DNA of 64,000 bases from JBMNGH01 sp050949725 (GTDB taxonomy: Bacteria > Bacillota > Thermosediminibacteria > Thermosediminibacterales > Tepidanaerobacteraceae), in assembly GCA_050949725.1 (NCBI GenBank), contig JBMNGH010000006.1, forward strand, positions 1 through 64,000, read 5' to 3'. Below, piece by piece: positions 55,424 through 63,639 of the stretch. The translations under genes were made by a program, and so were the position numbers. Each line of letters opens with the position of its first letter. The stretch's first letter is position 1. The notes under the pieces were generated by a model. The model worked only from the letters and a program-made list of their open reading frames with translations, did not search any database and was not told the origin of the DNA.

Positions 55424-55783
55424 TCATTTTGATTTGGGATTAAAAAGTAGTGACATTAGATACCCAAAAACTATTGCTGCAGTAATACCGGCAGCCGTTG
55501 CGGTCAGACCTCCTGTAAGTATGCCAAAAAGTCCATTTTTGTCAACATCTTCTATTATGCCTTTTACAAGAGTATGACCAAATCCCGTCAAGGGTATTGA
55601 AGCGCCTGCATTTGCAAAATCAACTAGGGGTTGATAAATACCGAGACCGCCTAAAACAGCTCCAAGAGAGACAAAAAGCACCAAGACATGGGCTGGTGCC
55701 AAATTTGTCATATCCATTAATATTTGACCTACTACACATATTAAACCGCCGACAATAAAAGCCCACACATAATCCATCGACAT
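55424..55783 (-). CDS. spoVAE: Stage V sporulation protein AE
   Basis: A 119-residue membrane protein with four spans; part of the SpoVA channel that moves dipicolinic acid into the spore and out at germination. MSMDYVWAFIVGGLICVVGQILMDMT, VLVLFVSLGAVLGGLGIYQPLVDFANAGASIPLTGFGHTLVKG are diagnostic. Preceded by spoVAD with a 14-base gap. Confidence 0.96.
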   Translation of the reverse strand: MSMDYVWAFIVGGLICVVGQILMDMTNLAPAHVLVLFVSLGAVLGGLGIYQPLVDFANAGASIPLTGFGHTLVKGIIEDVDKNGLFGILTGGLTATAAGITAAIVFGYLMSLLFNPKSK

Positions 55784-55797
55784 GTCTCCTTAAGTAA

Positions 55798-56808
55798 TTA
55801 CAAATTTTCTATAGATACTGAATGTGCTATACAAGGAATAGTTTCCCCTTGCTGGTAACTTGTTGGACTTAATAAGGCACCTGTTGCAGTTACTAATATT
55901 TTGTTATACTTTCCATTTAACATTTCTTTTATAATATAACCGCAAGTCACAACAGCACAACAGGCACATCCGCTTCCACCAGCATGGACATCTTGCTCAG
56001 AAGAATATATTGTTACTCCACAGTCAATGTATTTTTTGGATATATCAAAGCCTTTTTGTTTAATTAGATCTTCTACGATATCTTTTCCTACACTTCCAAG
56101 ATCTCCTGTGACAATTAAATCATAGTCGTCCGGTGTTCTACCGGTATCTTGAAAATGTCTGACAATTGTATCGACTGCGGCCGGTGCCATTGCTGATCCC
56201 ATATGATACGGGTCATTTTCGCCCATATCTATAACTTTTCCTGTAGTTATGTGAGTTATTCTCGGGTTTTGAGATTTTGAGGAAATTACAATAGCACCGG
56301 CTCCCGTAACCGTCCACTGTGCCGTAGGGGGTCTCTGATTTCCCAGCTCGAGGGGATATCTCAGTTGTCTTTCTGCAGTGCAGAAATGGCTGGACGTTGC
56401 TACTACTAAATTATCTGCAAAACCGCCTTCAATTATTATTGCTCCCAATCCTAATCCTTCCGCCAAAGTAGAGCAAGCGCCATATATGCCTAAAAACGGT
56501 ATTTCAAGTTCTCTTGCAGCAAAACTTGATGAAATGATTTGATTTAATAAATCTCCGGCTATAAAATACTCGATACTATTATTTGCGATCTTACTTTTTT
56601 TAATTGCCATTTCAACGGCTTCTTTTATTATTTTTATTTCAGCCTTCTCCCAACTTTTTTCTCCATACAGATTATCGTTTAATATTAAATCGTAATAATT
56701 TGCCAAAGGCCCTTTTCCTTCTTTCGGCCCTACTATACTAGATGCGCCAATTATTGAAGGAGGATTATTAAATCTAACAGTTTGTAATCCTAGCTTTTTT
56801 ACAGCCAT
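55798..56808 (-). CDS. spoVAD: Stage V sporulation protein AD
   Basis: A 336-residue thiolase-fold protein that binds dipicolinic acid in the SpoVA complex. PPSIIGASSIVGPKEGKGPLA, LGIYGACSTLAEGLGLGAI, TSSHFCTAERQLRYPLELGNQRPPTAQWTVTGAGA and QDVHAGGSGCACCAVVT are characteristic. It lies between spoVAC (10-base gap) and spoVAE. Confidence 0.97.
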   Translation of the reverse strand: MAVKKLGLQTVRFNNPPSIIGASSIVGPKEGKGPLANYYDLILNDNLYGEKSWEKAEIKIIKEAVEMAIKKSKIANNSIEYFIAGDLLNQIISSSFAARELEIPFLGIYGACSTLAEGLGLGAIIIEGGFADNLVVATSSHFCTAERQLRYPLELGNQRPPTAQWTVTGAGAIVISSKSQNPRITHITTGKVIDMGENDPYHMGSAMAPAAVDTIVRHFQDTGRTPDDYDLIVTGDLGSVGKDIVEDLIKQKGFDISKKYIDCGVTIYSSEQDVHAGGSGCACCAVVTCGYIIKEMLNGKYNKILVTATGALLSPTSYQQGETIPCIAHSVSIENL

Positions 56809-56818
56809 TATTTATCCC

Positions 56819-57268
56819 TCATAATTTTAATAAGTAGTAAATAAGTCCAACCAATAAAGATGTAGTAATTCCGTAAACTAGGACTGGTCCTGCTATCACA
56901 AACATTTTTGACCCAACACCAAAAACATAACCCTCTTTTTTAAATTCCATTGCAGGTGATACAATGGAATTGGCAAAACCGGTGATTGGAACAATTGAAC
57001 CTGCACCTGCTTTTTTTCCGATTTCATCGTATATACCTATTCCTGTTAAGAAAGCCCCGAGGAAAATCATAGTCACAGAAGAGAGTACTCTGGCTTGTTT
57101 AATGTTAATGCCATATGAAATATAAAAATTTTGAAAAAATTGCCCGATTGTGCATATTGACCCACCCACTAAAAACGCCATCAATATATTCTTTATATAT
57201 GGCGGTTTCGGTTTTTTTTGGGCAGCATATCTTAGATACTCTTGTTGTTTTTTTGTAATTTGCCTCAT
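56819..57268 (-). CDS. spoVAC: Stage V sporulation protein AC
   Basis: A 149-residue membrane protein with about four spans, thought to form the mechanosensitive part of the SpoVA channel. ILMAFLVGGSICTIGQFFQNFY and AGAGSIVPITGFANSIVSPAMEFKKEGYVFGVGSKMF are conserved. First of spoVAC-AD-AE. I see no clear sigma-G promoter in the short upstream region. Confidence 0.96.
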   Translation of the reverse strand: MRQITKKQQEYLRYAAQKKPKPPYIKNILMAFLVGGSICTIGQFFQNFYISYGINIKQARVLSSVTMIFLGAFLTGIGIYDEIGKKAGAGSIVPITGFANSIVSPAMEFKKEGYVFGVGSKMFVIAGPVLVYGITTSLLVGLIYYLLKL

Positions 57269-57316
57269 TTTGTTAAATACCTACTTTCTATAAACGTATT
57301 ACCATATAAACCGTTT

Positions 57317-57355
57317 AAAGTTAGAACGAGCACTTAAAGTGCTCGTTCTAACTTT
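57317..57355. terminator. Perfect 39-bp palindrome at the dodecin stop
   Basis: Arms AAAGTTAGAACGAGCACTT (57,317-57,335) and its exact complement (57,337-57,355) surround one base. The dodecin stop codon (57,348-57,350) lies in the right arm. It probably terminates dodecin on the minus strand, though only TTTAAA follows. Confidence 0.65.
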
Positions 57356-57560
57356 CAGTAGAATCCTCCACCTTAAATGCTATCGCCACATCAGCCTTGT
57401 ATTCTACTATTTTACCGTTTTGAACATTTGCCGTGTTATTAAGCACTTCTACACCCGTAATGTTCCTTATAGTTTTACTTGCATCGGTTACAGCATTTTG
57501 GACTGCTTCCTGCCAGCTGTTGCATGATTCACCTACAACTTCTAAAATTTTAACGGTCAT
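57348..57560 (-). CDS. Dodecin
   Basis: A 70-residue flavin-storing protein that assembles into a 12-subunit shell. VKILEVVGESCNSWQEAVQNAVTDASKTIRNITGVEVLN and the strand IVEYKADVAIAFKVED match the family. The flavin-stacking tryptophan is in SWQEAV. ATG at 57,560 with AGGAGG upstream. The stop is buried in a large palindrome. Confidence 0.93.
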   Translation of the reverse strand: MTVKILEVVGESCNSWQEAVQNAVTDASKTIRNITGVEVLNNTANVQNGKIVEYKADVAIAFKVEDSTES

Positions 57561-57598
57561 AGTTTTAACCTCCTGTCTGCAATCTATTTATATTTTTT

Positions 57599-57754
57599 CT
57601 AAAACAATATATCATTATTCTTTAAATATAGAACAAGCTTAGCGCTTTTTGGTATTTTTGTTTCATTAAATTTCTTATATAGGAACAATCCAGAAACAAA
57701 TACAACTGTAAATACTAAAATAAAAATAAATAGTTTTTTCTTAAAAAAAGACAT
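57599..57754 (-). CDS. Small membrane protein, 51 residues
   Basis: ATG at 57,754 follows GGGTGA. The product starts MSFFKKKLFIFILVFTVVFV, a basic start and one membrane helix, then a short polar tail (YKKFNETKIPKSAKLVLYLK). It sits between the sigF terminator and dodecin. Function unknown; the layout suits a single-span peptide of the forespore or vegetative membrane. Confidence 0.5.
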   Translation of the reverse strand: MSFFKKKLFIFILVFTVVFVSGLFLYKKFNETKIPKSAKLVLYLKNNDILF

Positions 57755-57802
57755 TTTAATCACCCGAGATTATTATTTAGTTTACTAGAATCTTTTATAC
57801 AC

Positions 57803-57848
57803 AAAAAAACTATCATTATTTAACTTTCCGTTAAATAATGATAGTTTT
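57803..57848 (-). terminator. Terminator of the spoIIA operon
   Basis: A perfect 19-bp stem (57,806-57,824 with 57,830-57,848) and five-base loop, followed on the minus strand by seven T. It begins six bases after the sigF stop. Confidence 0.93.
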
Positions 57849-57853
57849 GGGTT

Positions 57854-58576
57854 TTATGATAAAAATCTTTTAACTTTATCAAGTATTTTTCTTTCCAGTC
57901 TTGATACTTGGACTTGGGTAAGCCCAAGTTTTTTAGCTACTTCTGTTTGTGTCATATCTTTAAAGTATCTCAAAATGATTATCTGCCGTTCGTCTTTATT
58001 TAATTTAGATAGAGCCTCTTTTAACACGATTTTGTCAAACCACTGGTTGTCTTTATATTCATTTCCATCTATCTGGTTAATATAATATAAAGGAGAGCCA
58101 TCGTCTTGAAAAGATATGTCATTGAGAGATATTGCCGTTTGGGATGACTCCATGCCGAGAACCACTTCTTCAGGGCTTACGTTAAGTTCTTTTGCAAGTT
58201 CTTTAACAGTCGGTTCTCTACCAGATGTCTTTGTAATTTTTTCTTGAGTCCTTTGAATTTTTATGGATAGTTCCTTTAAAGAACGGGAAACCTTGATAGG
58301 GTTATCATCTCTAATAAATCTTCGGATTTCGCCCATGATCATGGGTACTGCATATGTTGAAAACTTTACATTATATGAAGGGTCAAACTTATCTATCGCT
58401 TTTAATAGACCTATACTACCTATCTGAAATAAATCTTCAAGTTCATAACCCCTGTTGTTGTAACGTTTAACAATACTCCAAACAAGACCAAGATTTAGAG
58501 AGACAAGCTTATCCCTTGCCTGCCTGTTGCCCTGTTTAACCTGTTTCAAAAGATATATTATTTCATTTGAATTCAT
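57854..58576 (-). CDS. sigF: Sporulation sigma factor F
   Basis: A 240-residue sigma factor, first forespore-specific one. Region 2 (LEDLFQIGSIGLLKAIDKFDPSYNVKFSTYAVPMIMGEIRRFIRDD), region 3 (KTSGREPTVKELAKELNVSPEEV) and region 4 (LRYFKDMTQTEVAKKLGLTQVQVSRLERKIL) are all present. It is held inactive by SpoIIAB, encoded 12 bases upstream. Confidence 0.97.
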   Translation of the reverse strand: MNSNEIIYLLKQVKQGNRQARDKLVSLNLGLVWSIVKRYNNRGYELEDLFQIGSIGLLKAIDKFDPSYNVKFSTYAVPMIMGEIRRFIRDDNPIKVSRSLKELSIKIQRTQEKITKTSGREPTVKELAKELNVSPEEVVLGMESSQTAISLNDISFQDDGSPLYYINQIDGNEYKDNQWFDKIVLKEALSKLNKDERQIIILRYFKDMTQTEVAKKLGLTQVQVSRLERKILDKVKRFLS

Positions 58577-58588
58577 GATAATAATACC

Positions 58589-59017
58589 TCAAGACAAACA
58601 AAATTTCTTAATAAGCTTTATTGTTGTCCCTTTACCTACTTCGGACTCAATTATAAGCTCGTCCATGAAATTTTCCATTATTGTAAATCCCATGCCCGAC
58701 CTATCTAGTTCGGGTTTCGAAGTCCACAAGGGTTGTCTTGCTTCATCAATATTTTCAATACCTTTTCCCCAATCCTGTACCCATATCTCAACCCTGTCCG
58801 AATAGAGCCATGAACGAATTCTAATAGTACCGGTTTTATTTTCATAACCGTGAATTATGCAGTTGGTCACAGCCTCAGAAACCGATGTTTTAATATCAGC
58901 AAGCTCGTCGACAGTTGGGTTAAGCTGTGACGTAAAAGCTGCAACAACTACCCTGGCAAAAGCTTCGTTTTCTGATTTACTGATAAAATCAAGAGTCATT
59001 TCATTTAATACCTTCAT
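58589..59017 (-). CDS. spoIIAB: Anti-sigma F factor SpoIIAB
   Basis: A 142-residue GHKL-fold kinase that binds SigF and phosphorylates SpoIIAA. The N box is VSEAVTNCIIHGYEN, the G1 box WVQDWGKGIENI and the later box SGMGFTIMENFMDEL. I chose ATG at 59,017 with GGGGTGAT upstream; the frame is open 27 codons further up but overlaps spoIIAA. Confidence 0.96.
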   Translation of the reverse strand: MKVLNEMTLDFISKSENEAFARVVVAAFTSQLNPTVDELADIKTSVSEAVTNCIIHGYENKTGTIRIRSWLYSDRVEIWVQDWGKGIENIDEARQPLWTSKPELDRSGMGFTIMENFMDELIIESEVGKGTTIKLIKKFCLS

Positions 59018-59021
59018 ACAA

Positions 59022-59363
59022 TCACCCCTGCATTTTTTGTATGGCTTCTTTTTCATTTTCATATTGCTGGACAAATTTAAACAATCCTGATATTTCAAAT
59101 ATCCGTTTCAATTTAGGGTTAATATTTATCACCGCAATTTTCCCATTATTATTACTGATGCGCCTATATCTGCCTAAAATCATACCTACGCCAGAACTGT
59201 CCATAAAAGTTACTCCTTTAAAATTAAAAATAATATTGTTGATTTTTGTCCCAAACAAATAATTGTCAATAGTTTCTCTAATAGCACCGGTGCTGTGATG
59301 GTCAAGTTCACCTCTTAGATATACTAAAAGCACATCATCTAATTTTTTTACTTTCGTGCTCAC
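59022..59363 (-). CDS. spoIIAA: Anti-anti-sigma factor SpoIIAA
   Basis: A 113-residue STAS-domain protein that releases SigF when dephosphorylated by SpoIIE. VYLRGELDHHSTGAIRETID and the phosphorylated serine in FMDSSGVGMILGRYRRI are diagnostic. GTG start with GGAGGTG upstream. First gene of the operon, 30 bases after its sigma-H promoter. Confidence 0.97.
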   Translation of the reverse strand: MSTKVKKLDDVLLVYLRGELDHHSTGAIRETIDNYLFGTKINNIIFNFKGVTFMDSSGVGMILGRYRRISNNNGKIAVININPKLKRIFEISGLFKFVQQYENEKEAIQKMQG

Positions 59364-59392
59364 CTTTACACCTCCATATATGCCTGTCTATT

Positions 59393-59422
59393 AAATTCTA
59401 TAAATTTACTGTAAAATCCTTC
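59393..59422 (-). promoter_or_regulatory. Sigma-H promoter of the spoIIA operon
   Basis: On the minus strand GAAGGATTT (59,414-59,422), exactly 12 bases, ATAGAATTT (59,393-59,401). Both match the sigma-H consensus (RNAGGAWWW, RNNGAATWW) at every position. It lies between the dacF terminator and spoIIAA. Confidence 0.85.
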
Positions 59423-59428
59423 TAATTC

Positions 59429-59481
59429 AAAAAAAAGAATCTACCTTTCGCTTACTTTCTTTTTCAGGAAAGGCAGATCCT
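59429..59481 (-). terminator. Terminator of dacF
   Basis: On the minus strand ATCTGCCTTTC, an 18-base loop, GAAAGGTAGAT and a run of eight T. One base pair in the 11-bp stem is mismatched. It separates dacF from the spoIIA promoter. Confidence 0.85.
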
Positions 59482-59511
59482 GTATAAGTTTAAAGTTAAA
59501 TGTAGCAGAAT

Positions 59512-60672
59512 CTAAAAATTAAACCACTGGTTTAACACCTTTTTAAAAATGTCAAAAATGCCAGCTTTATTAACTTCCTCTGACGCTATTAAATCTATTT
59601 CTTGTATGACGGTCCCGTTTTGTTCAACAGCGATTTTACCTATTTTTTCATCCTTTTTTATGGGTGCAGATAGTTTATCAGGGAGCTCTATTTTAGTCGT
59701 TATCTTAGCTTCCTCATTCTTTTTTGTCAATACACTGAAATCTTTTGAAGCAACCGCATCGATGTTGTCACTAATACCTTTTTCTACTGCTACATTTCCA
59801 TGAATTGACCCCTTTTTTACAACTAATATGGAATCGTAATGGCCAAATCCGTAGTCTAAGAGTTTAACCGTATCGTCAAAACGTTGGTTGCTATTTCCCG
59901 CATTTAAAACAACCGAGATGAGCCTAAAATCCCCCTTTTTTGCCGTCCCGGCAAAACAATGGCCGGCTTTTGAGTGATACCCTGTTTTTATGCCATCAAG
60001 TCCCTCATATTTTCCTATCAATTTGTTCGTATTAGCCAACATTGTGGGTTCTCGCTCTTTATCAGTATGTTCTAGATGGTCTATCCATACAGTTGACCAA
60101 GAAAAAAATTTATCATATTTTACCATTTCTTTAGCCATTATTGAGATGTCGTAAGCAGTTGTGTAATGATCAGTATCAGAAAGCCCATGGGGGTTAGTGA
60201 AATTGGTGTTTTTCATTCCAATTTCGTTGGCTTTATCGTTCATCATCTTAACGAAGCCTTCAACACTTCCCCCTATATGTTCTGCAACGGCGACAGAAGC
60301 ATCATTCGCAGAAGCTATGATGATGCACTTTAAAAGTGTTTCAAGACTTTGCTCTTCTCCCGGCCCCAAGTAAACTTGGCTTCCACCGGTTTTCCATGCA
60401 CGTTCACTTACACGAATTGTATCATTAAGGTTAATTTTACCCGAATCCAGAGCCTCAAAGGCTAGAAGTAAAGTCATTATTTTTGTAATACTGGCAGGTT
60501 CTAGTTTTTCATGTGGATTTTTTTCGAAAAGAACAGTCCCTGTCTCGGCATCTATTAGTATTGCGGATTTGGACTTAATATCTGGCAACTGTTGCTGAGC
60601 AACTGCAGGTTGCATTAAAAAAGCTGCTATTATTAAAACCATAAGAGTATATTTAATTTTATTGAGTTTCAT
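59512..60672 (-). CDS. dacF: D-alanyl-D-alanine carboxypeptidase DacF
   Basis: A 386-residue penicillin-binding protein that adjusts cross-linking of spore peptidoglycan; in bacilli it also precedes spoIIAA. Signal peptide KYTLMVLIIAAFLMQPAVAQQ; active-site serine in PASITKIMTLL; then SANDASVAVAEHIGG and GIKTGYHSKAGHCF. A C-terminal beta domain and amphipathic helix (IFDIFKKVLNQWFNF) anchor it. ATG with GGGAGGA upstream, partly inside a hairpin. Confidence 0.95.
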   Translation of the reverse strand: MKLNKIKYTLMVLIIAAFLMQPAVAQQQLPDIKSKSAILIDAETGTVLFEKNPHEKLEPASITKIMTLLLAFEALDSGKINLNDTIRVSERAWKTGGSQVYLGPGEEQSLETLLKCIIIASANDASVAVAEHIGGSVEGFVKMMNDKANEIGMKNTNFTNPHGLSDTDHYTTAYDISIMAKEMVKYDKFFSWSTVWIDHLEHTDKEREPTMLANTNKLIGKYEGLDGIKTGYHSKAGHCFAGTAKKGDFRLISVVLNAGNSNQRFDDTVKLLDYGFGHYDSILVVKKGSIHGNVAVEKGISDNIDAVASKDFSVLTKKNEEAKITTKIELPDKLSAPIKKDEKIGKIAVEQNGTVIQEIDLIASEEVNKAGIFDIFKKVLNQWFNF

Positions 60673-60678
60673 ACAAAA

Positions 60679-60718
60679 AATCCTCCCTTCTGTATTATTT
60701 TTTCATCAGGGAGGGATG
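60679..60718 (-). terminator. Hairpin overlapping the dacF ribosome site
   Basis: On the minus strand ATCCCTCCCTG... pairs with ...CAGAAGGGAGGAT and six T follow, giving a terminator for xerD. The right arm contains GGGAGGA, the only ribosome site of dacF, so the same structure would also hide it in readthrough RNA. Confidence 0.65.
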
Positions 60719-60765
60719 TTATTCAAACCATATTTTGATGTAACTGTTTTTTTATGCAAATGTTT

Positions 60766-61653
60766 TTAAGCCCTGGGATGTGCTTTATCATACACCTCTT
60801 TTATTTTACTTTTAGTCAAATGTGTGTAGATTTGGGTTGTTGAAATATCTGCGTGCCCTAGCATTTCCTGCACTGACCTGAGATCTGCTCCATTTTCTAA
60901 TAGATGTGTTGCAAAGGAATGTCTCAATGTATGTGGTGTTATATGTTTATTAATGCCGGCTTTTAAGGTGTGTTTTTTTAAGATTTTCCAAAATCCTTGA
61001 CGGGTAAGTTTTTTTCCTTGGTTGTTTACAAAGAGTTTTTTTGTATCATTATTTTTAATAAGTTCTGGCCTGGCTTCAGTTAAATATCTTTTCAAGTAAT
61101 CTAATGCAATTGAACCAACAGGCAGTATTCTTTCCTTGGAGCCTTTACCGGTACACTTGACAAATCCCATATCCATATTTACATCATCCACGTTTAAAGA
61201 TATAAGTTCGGAAACCCTCATTCCGGATGCATACAAAAGTTCTAACATAGCTCTATCACGTAAGCCGATAGATTTTGATATATCAGGTTGGCTTAATAAA
61301 GCCTCTATTTCTTTTAATGTCAGTACTCTAGGCAATCGATGTTCGAATTTAGGCGTTTCGATATTTAAAGTGGGGTCATTCTTAATTTTCCTCTCAAGTG
61401 ATAAAAAGTGATAAAACGATTTTATAGCAGCGCACGCTCTAGAAATACTGCTGCTAGCTTTTCCTTTTCTCTGCATTAATAACAGATAAGACACCACTAC
61501 AGTTCTTGTGGTTTTATCCAAATCATCTATTTTTTGCAGTTTTAAATAAGCTATATAATTTTTAAGATCCCTTTGATAGGATTCTATAGTATTGTTAGAT
61601 AAGCCGCGTTCAACTGAAAGAAATTCCAGAAAATTGATTAATTGCTCTTCCAA
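60766..61653 (-). CDS. xerD: Site-specific tyrosine recombinase XerD
   Basis: A 295-residue recombinase resolving chromosome dimers at dif. The SAM-like N-domain (FLEFLSVERGLSNNTIESYQRDLKNYI) and catalytic residues RDRAMLELLYASGMRVSEL (first Arg), HTLRHSFATHLL (His-x-x-Arg), GHADISTTQIYTHL (His and Tyr) are all present. I chose the TTG at 61,653, because AGAGGGGG lies upstream and it gives the normal length; the frame is open 19 codons further up. Confidence 0.93.
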   Translation of the reverse strand: MEEQLINFLEFLSVERGLSNNTIESYQRDLKNYIAYLKLQKIDDLDKTTRTVVVSYLLLMQRKGKASSSISRACAAIKSFYHFLSLERKIKNDPTLNIETPKFEHRLPRVLTLKEIEALLSQPDISKSIGLRDRAMLELLYASGMRVSELISLNVDDVNMDMGFVKCTGKGSKERILPVGSIALDYLKRYLTEARPELIKNNDTKKLFVNNQGKKLTRQGFWKILKKHTLKAGINKHITPHTLRHSFATHLLENGADLRSVQEMLGHADISTTQIYTHLTKSKIKEVYDKAHPRA

Positions 61654-61739
61654 TGTATCTTTCCCCCTCTCCCAACGCCTAATGTAACTATTCAATATAG
61701 GTTTATCCAATTCCTGCTAGCATATAAAAAATTACTACG

Positions 61740-62366
61740 CTACATATAGTGTGTCATCATTTTAATAAAAACAGGCGAAATATAACCTTCGATTAAACCG
61801 CCTATTACAAGCATTAAACTGAACACACAATTTGATATTACATACCCTCCTAACAGCTGTCCGTAACTATCAGTAGTTGCTCTTCGCCTAAGTTTTATGA
61901 TTTGTAAGGAAAAAGCGACACCTGTAACACCGATCGATAACATCGAGGGGATAATGATAAGGTTTTGCGGTAGTATAGACAAAAGCGTAAAAAACACTCC
62001 TTCTACTCCTAAATGATTTATAATAAAACCAACGGTAAAACCCAATATGAATCCCCGAAAAAAAATCATTGCGAGAATAACCGGCATTCCTATGATGGTT
62101 AGACCAAATAATATAATAATAAGAGCTATTTTCAAATTATTCGCTGCAGATGCATAAAAAACAGATGCTGGATTTATATGTATATTATTGACATTTGATA
62201 TAAAACCATTAAAGTAATTTAATATGCTGTCTAGTTGAGAATCCGAAATTAAACCTGTCGCAATACTGCCGGCTACGATTCCAGAAACAAAAAAAGAAGT
62301 GATCAAAATATACAATCCAATATTTTTTTTCAAATAGCTTAACAGGGCATATGGGAAATAATTCAT
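61740..62366 (-). CDS. spoIIM: Stage II sporulation protein M
   Basis: A 208-residue polytopic protein acting with SpoIID and SpoIIP in forespore engulfment. Five or six hydrophobic segments, including LYILITSFFVSGIVAGSIATGLI and MPVILAMIFFRGFILGFTVGFII. ATG at 62,366 with GGAGGGGG upstream; the longer frame starts inside that site. Between xerD and the EndoQ-like gene, as in many Firmicutes. Confidence 0.93.
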   Translation of the reverse strand: MNYFPYALLSYLKKNIGLYILITSFFVSGIVAGSIATGLISDSQLDSILNYFNGFISNVNNIHINPASVFYASAANNLKIALIIILFGLTIIGMPVILAMIFFRGFILGFTVGFIINHLGVEGVFFTLLSILPQNLIIIPSMLSIGVTGVAFSLQIIKLRRRATTDSYGQLLGGYVISNCVFSLMLVIGGLIEGYISPVFIKMMTHYM

Positions 62367-62463
62367 CAAATCCCCCTCCAATTAGCAAGCAACTAAAAGC
62401 ATAAGGTAGTATTTCTATTGATTAAAATATTATGCCTTAAAGGAGAGGAATATACCTAGCGAA

Positions 62464-63639
62464 TTAGCTCAGTATTTTACCATAAAGCCCTCCGCCACCT
62501 GCTTTCAGCTTCAGTTTTCTCTCCCTGCCCTGCACAATTCTAGTCGCCAAAGTTTCTCCAACTATATCCATAAGCTGGTCAAAATCCGCATGATGTAATA
62601 CATTCATTTCACTTCCGAAACAGGAAACTAGCATTTCAACTGTCTTTTTCCCTAATCCAGGTAAAAATTCTAGAGGTATCTGATAATAATATGGTGGCCT
62701 TCCTTCCGGATGAATTGGTTTATCATAATCAGCTATATTATTAATCCTATCTATTACACCAAGTACTATTTTTTTGCTCAAACATTTTGGACAATAATTT
62801 ACAGGAGGAGCTTCCTCCGAAATATACCCACAATTTAGACAACGAGTCCTGTGGTACTTACCAAGCAAAGGATTTAAACCATAATTACCTGCAATGAAGT
62901 TCTTGTCATCACTTTTTTTTAAGGCATGAACTAAATTTTTATAAGTAGGAGATTCAAGTATTAATTTGTTATACTCCCTGGCTATCTTACTTAGTGAATG
63001 AGCATCTGAATTGCTCAGGAAGGATTTATTTGAAAGTTCACCTATCATGTCGGCAAAGTTAGTATCAGCGCTTAGCCCCAATTCCACTGCAAAAATTTCA
63101 CTGTATTTTTCTTTGAAAGCAAAGCTTAGTCTATCATAACACCTGCCATAGAAACTTTTAAAAGGTGTAAAAATATGAGCTGGTATAATATCTCCTCCCA
63201 GCGTTTTGGCAATATCTAAAACTTGAAGAGCGGATAAGGACGTTCTTTGAGAGCTTAAGGTCATATTTTTTATATATTTTGACATATAATTTGAAAATAG
63301 TTTTATCTGTTCTAGATGAGGAAAATAAACAATGCTATGTGCGACTGAGTTTTCTTCAACCGTTTCTATTTCAGAACCGAGGATTATCGTCAATTTATTT
63401 TTATATGATAAGCCACCCTCTTCAAGCTCCTCGAGTTTGCCTGAGTGAACATAACTTTCAATTTCAGCTATGACACTCGGTGAAGCACAATCTACCAAGC
63501 CCAATATTTCTATCCCCTTTTTGTACAAACAAGTATCTAATATGTTAGATAGGGTCATCTGTTTAGACGCTGTTATTTTAACTGGTCTGTTTTGCGCCTG
63601 ACCAATGTGAACGTGTAAATCTGCGAAATACTCCATCAT
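62464..63639 (-). CDS. EndoQ-like PHP-domain protein
   Basis: A 391-residue protein with an N-terminal PHP metal site (YFADLHVHIGQAQ, residues 4-16), GSEIETVEENSVAHSIVYFP and IIPAHIFTPFKSFYGRC, a zinc ribbon (CLNCGYISEEAPPVNYCPKC, about 275-295) and C-terminal helix-hairpin-helix-like FLPGLGKKTVEMLVS. The layout matches endonuclease Q / TIGR00375 proteins, which cut DNA at deaminated bases. Its start overlaps the NUDIX stop (ATGA). Confidence 0.88.
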   Translation of the reverse strand: MMEYFADLHVHIGQAQNRPVKITASKQMTLSNILDTCLYKKGIEILGLVDCASPSVIAEIESYVHSGKLEELEEGGLSYKNKLTIILGSEIETVEENSVAHSIVYFPHLEQIKLFSNYMSKYIKNMTLSSQRTSLSALQVLDIAKTLGGDIIPAHIFTPFKSFYGRCYDRLSFAFKEKYSEIFAVELGLSADTNFADMIGELSNKSFLSNSDAHSLSKIAREYNKLILESPTYKNLVHALKKSDDKNFIAGNYGLNPLLGKYHRTRCLNCGYISEEAPPVNYCPKCLSKKIVLGVIDRINNIADYDKPIHPEGRPPYYYQIPLEFLPGLGKKTVEMLVSCFGSEMNVLHHADFDQLMDIVGETLATRIVQGRERKLKLKAGGGGLYGKILS

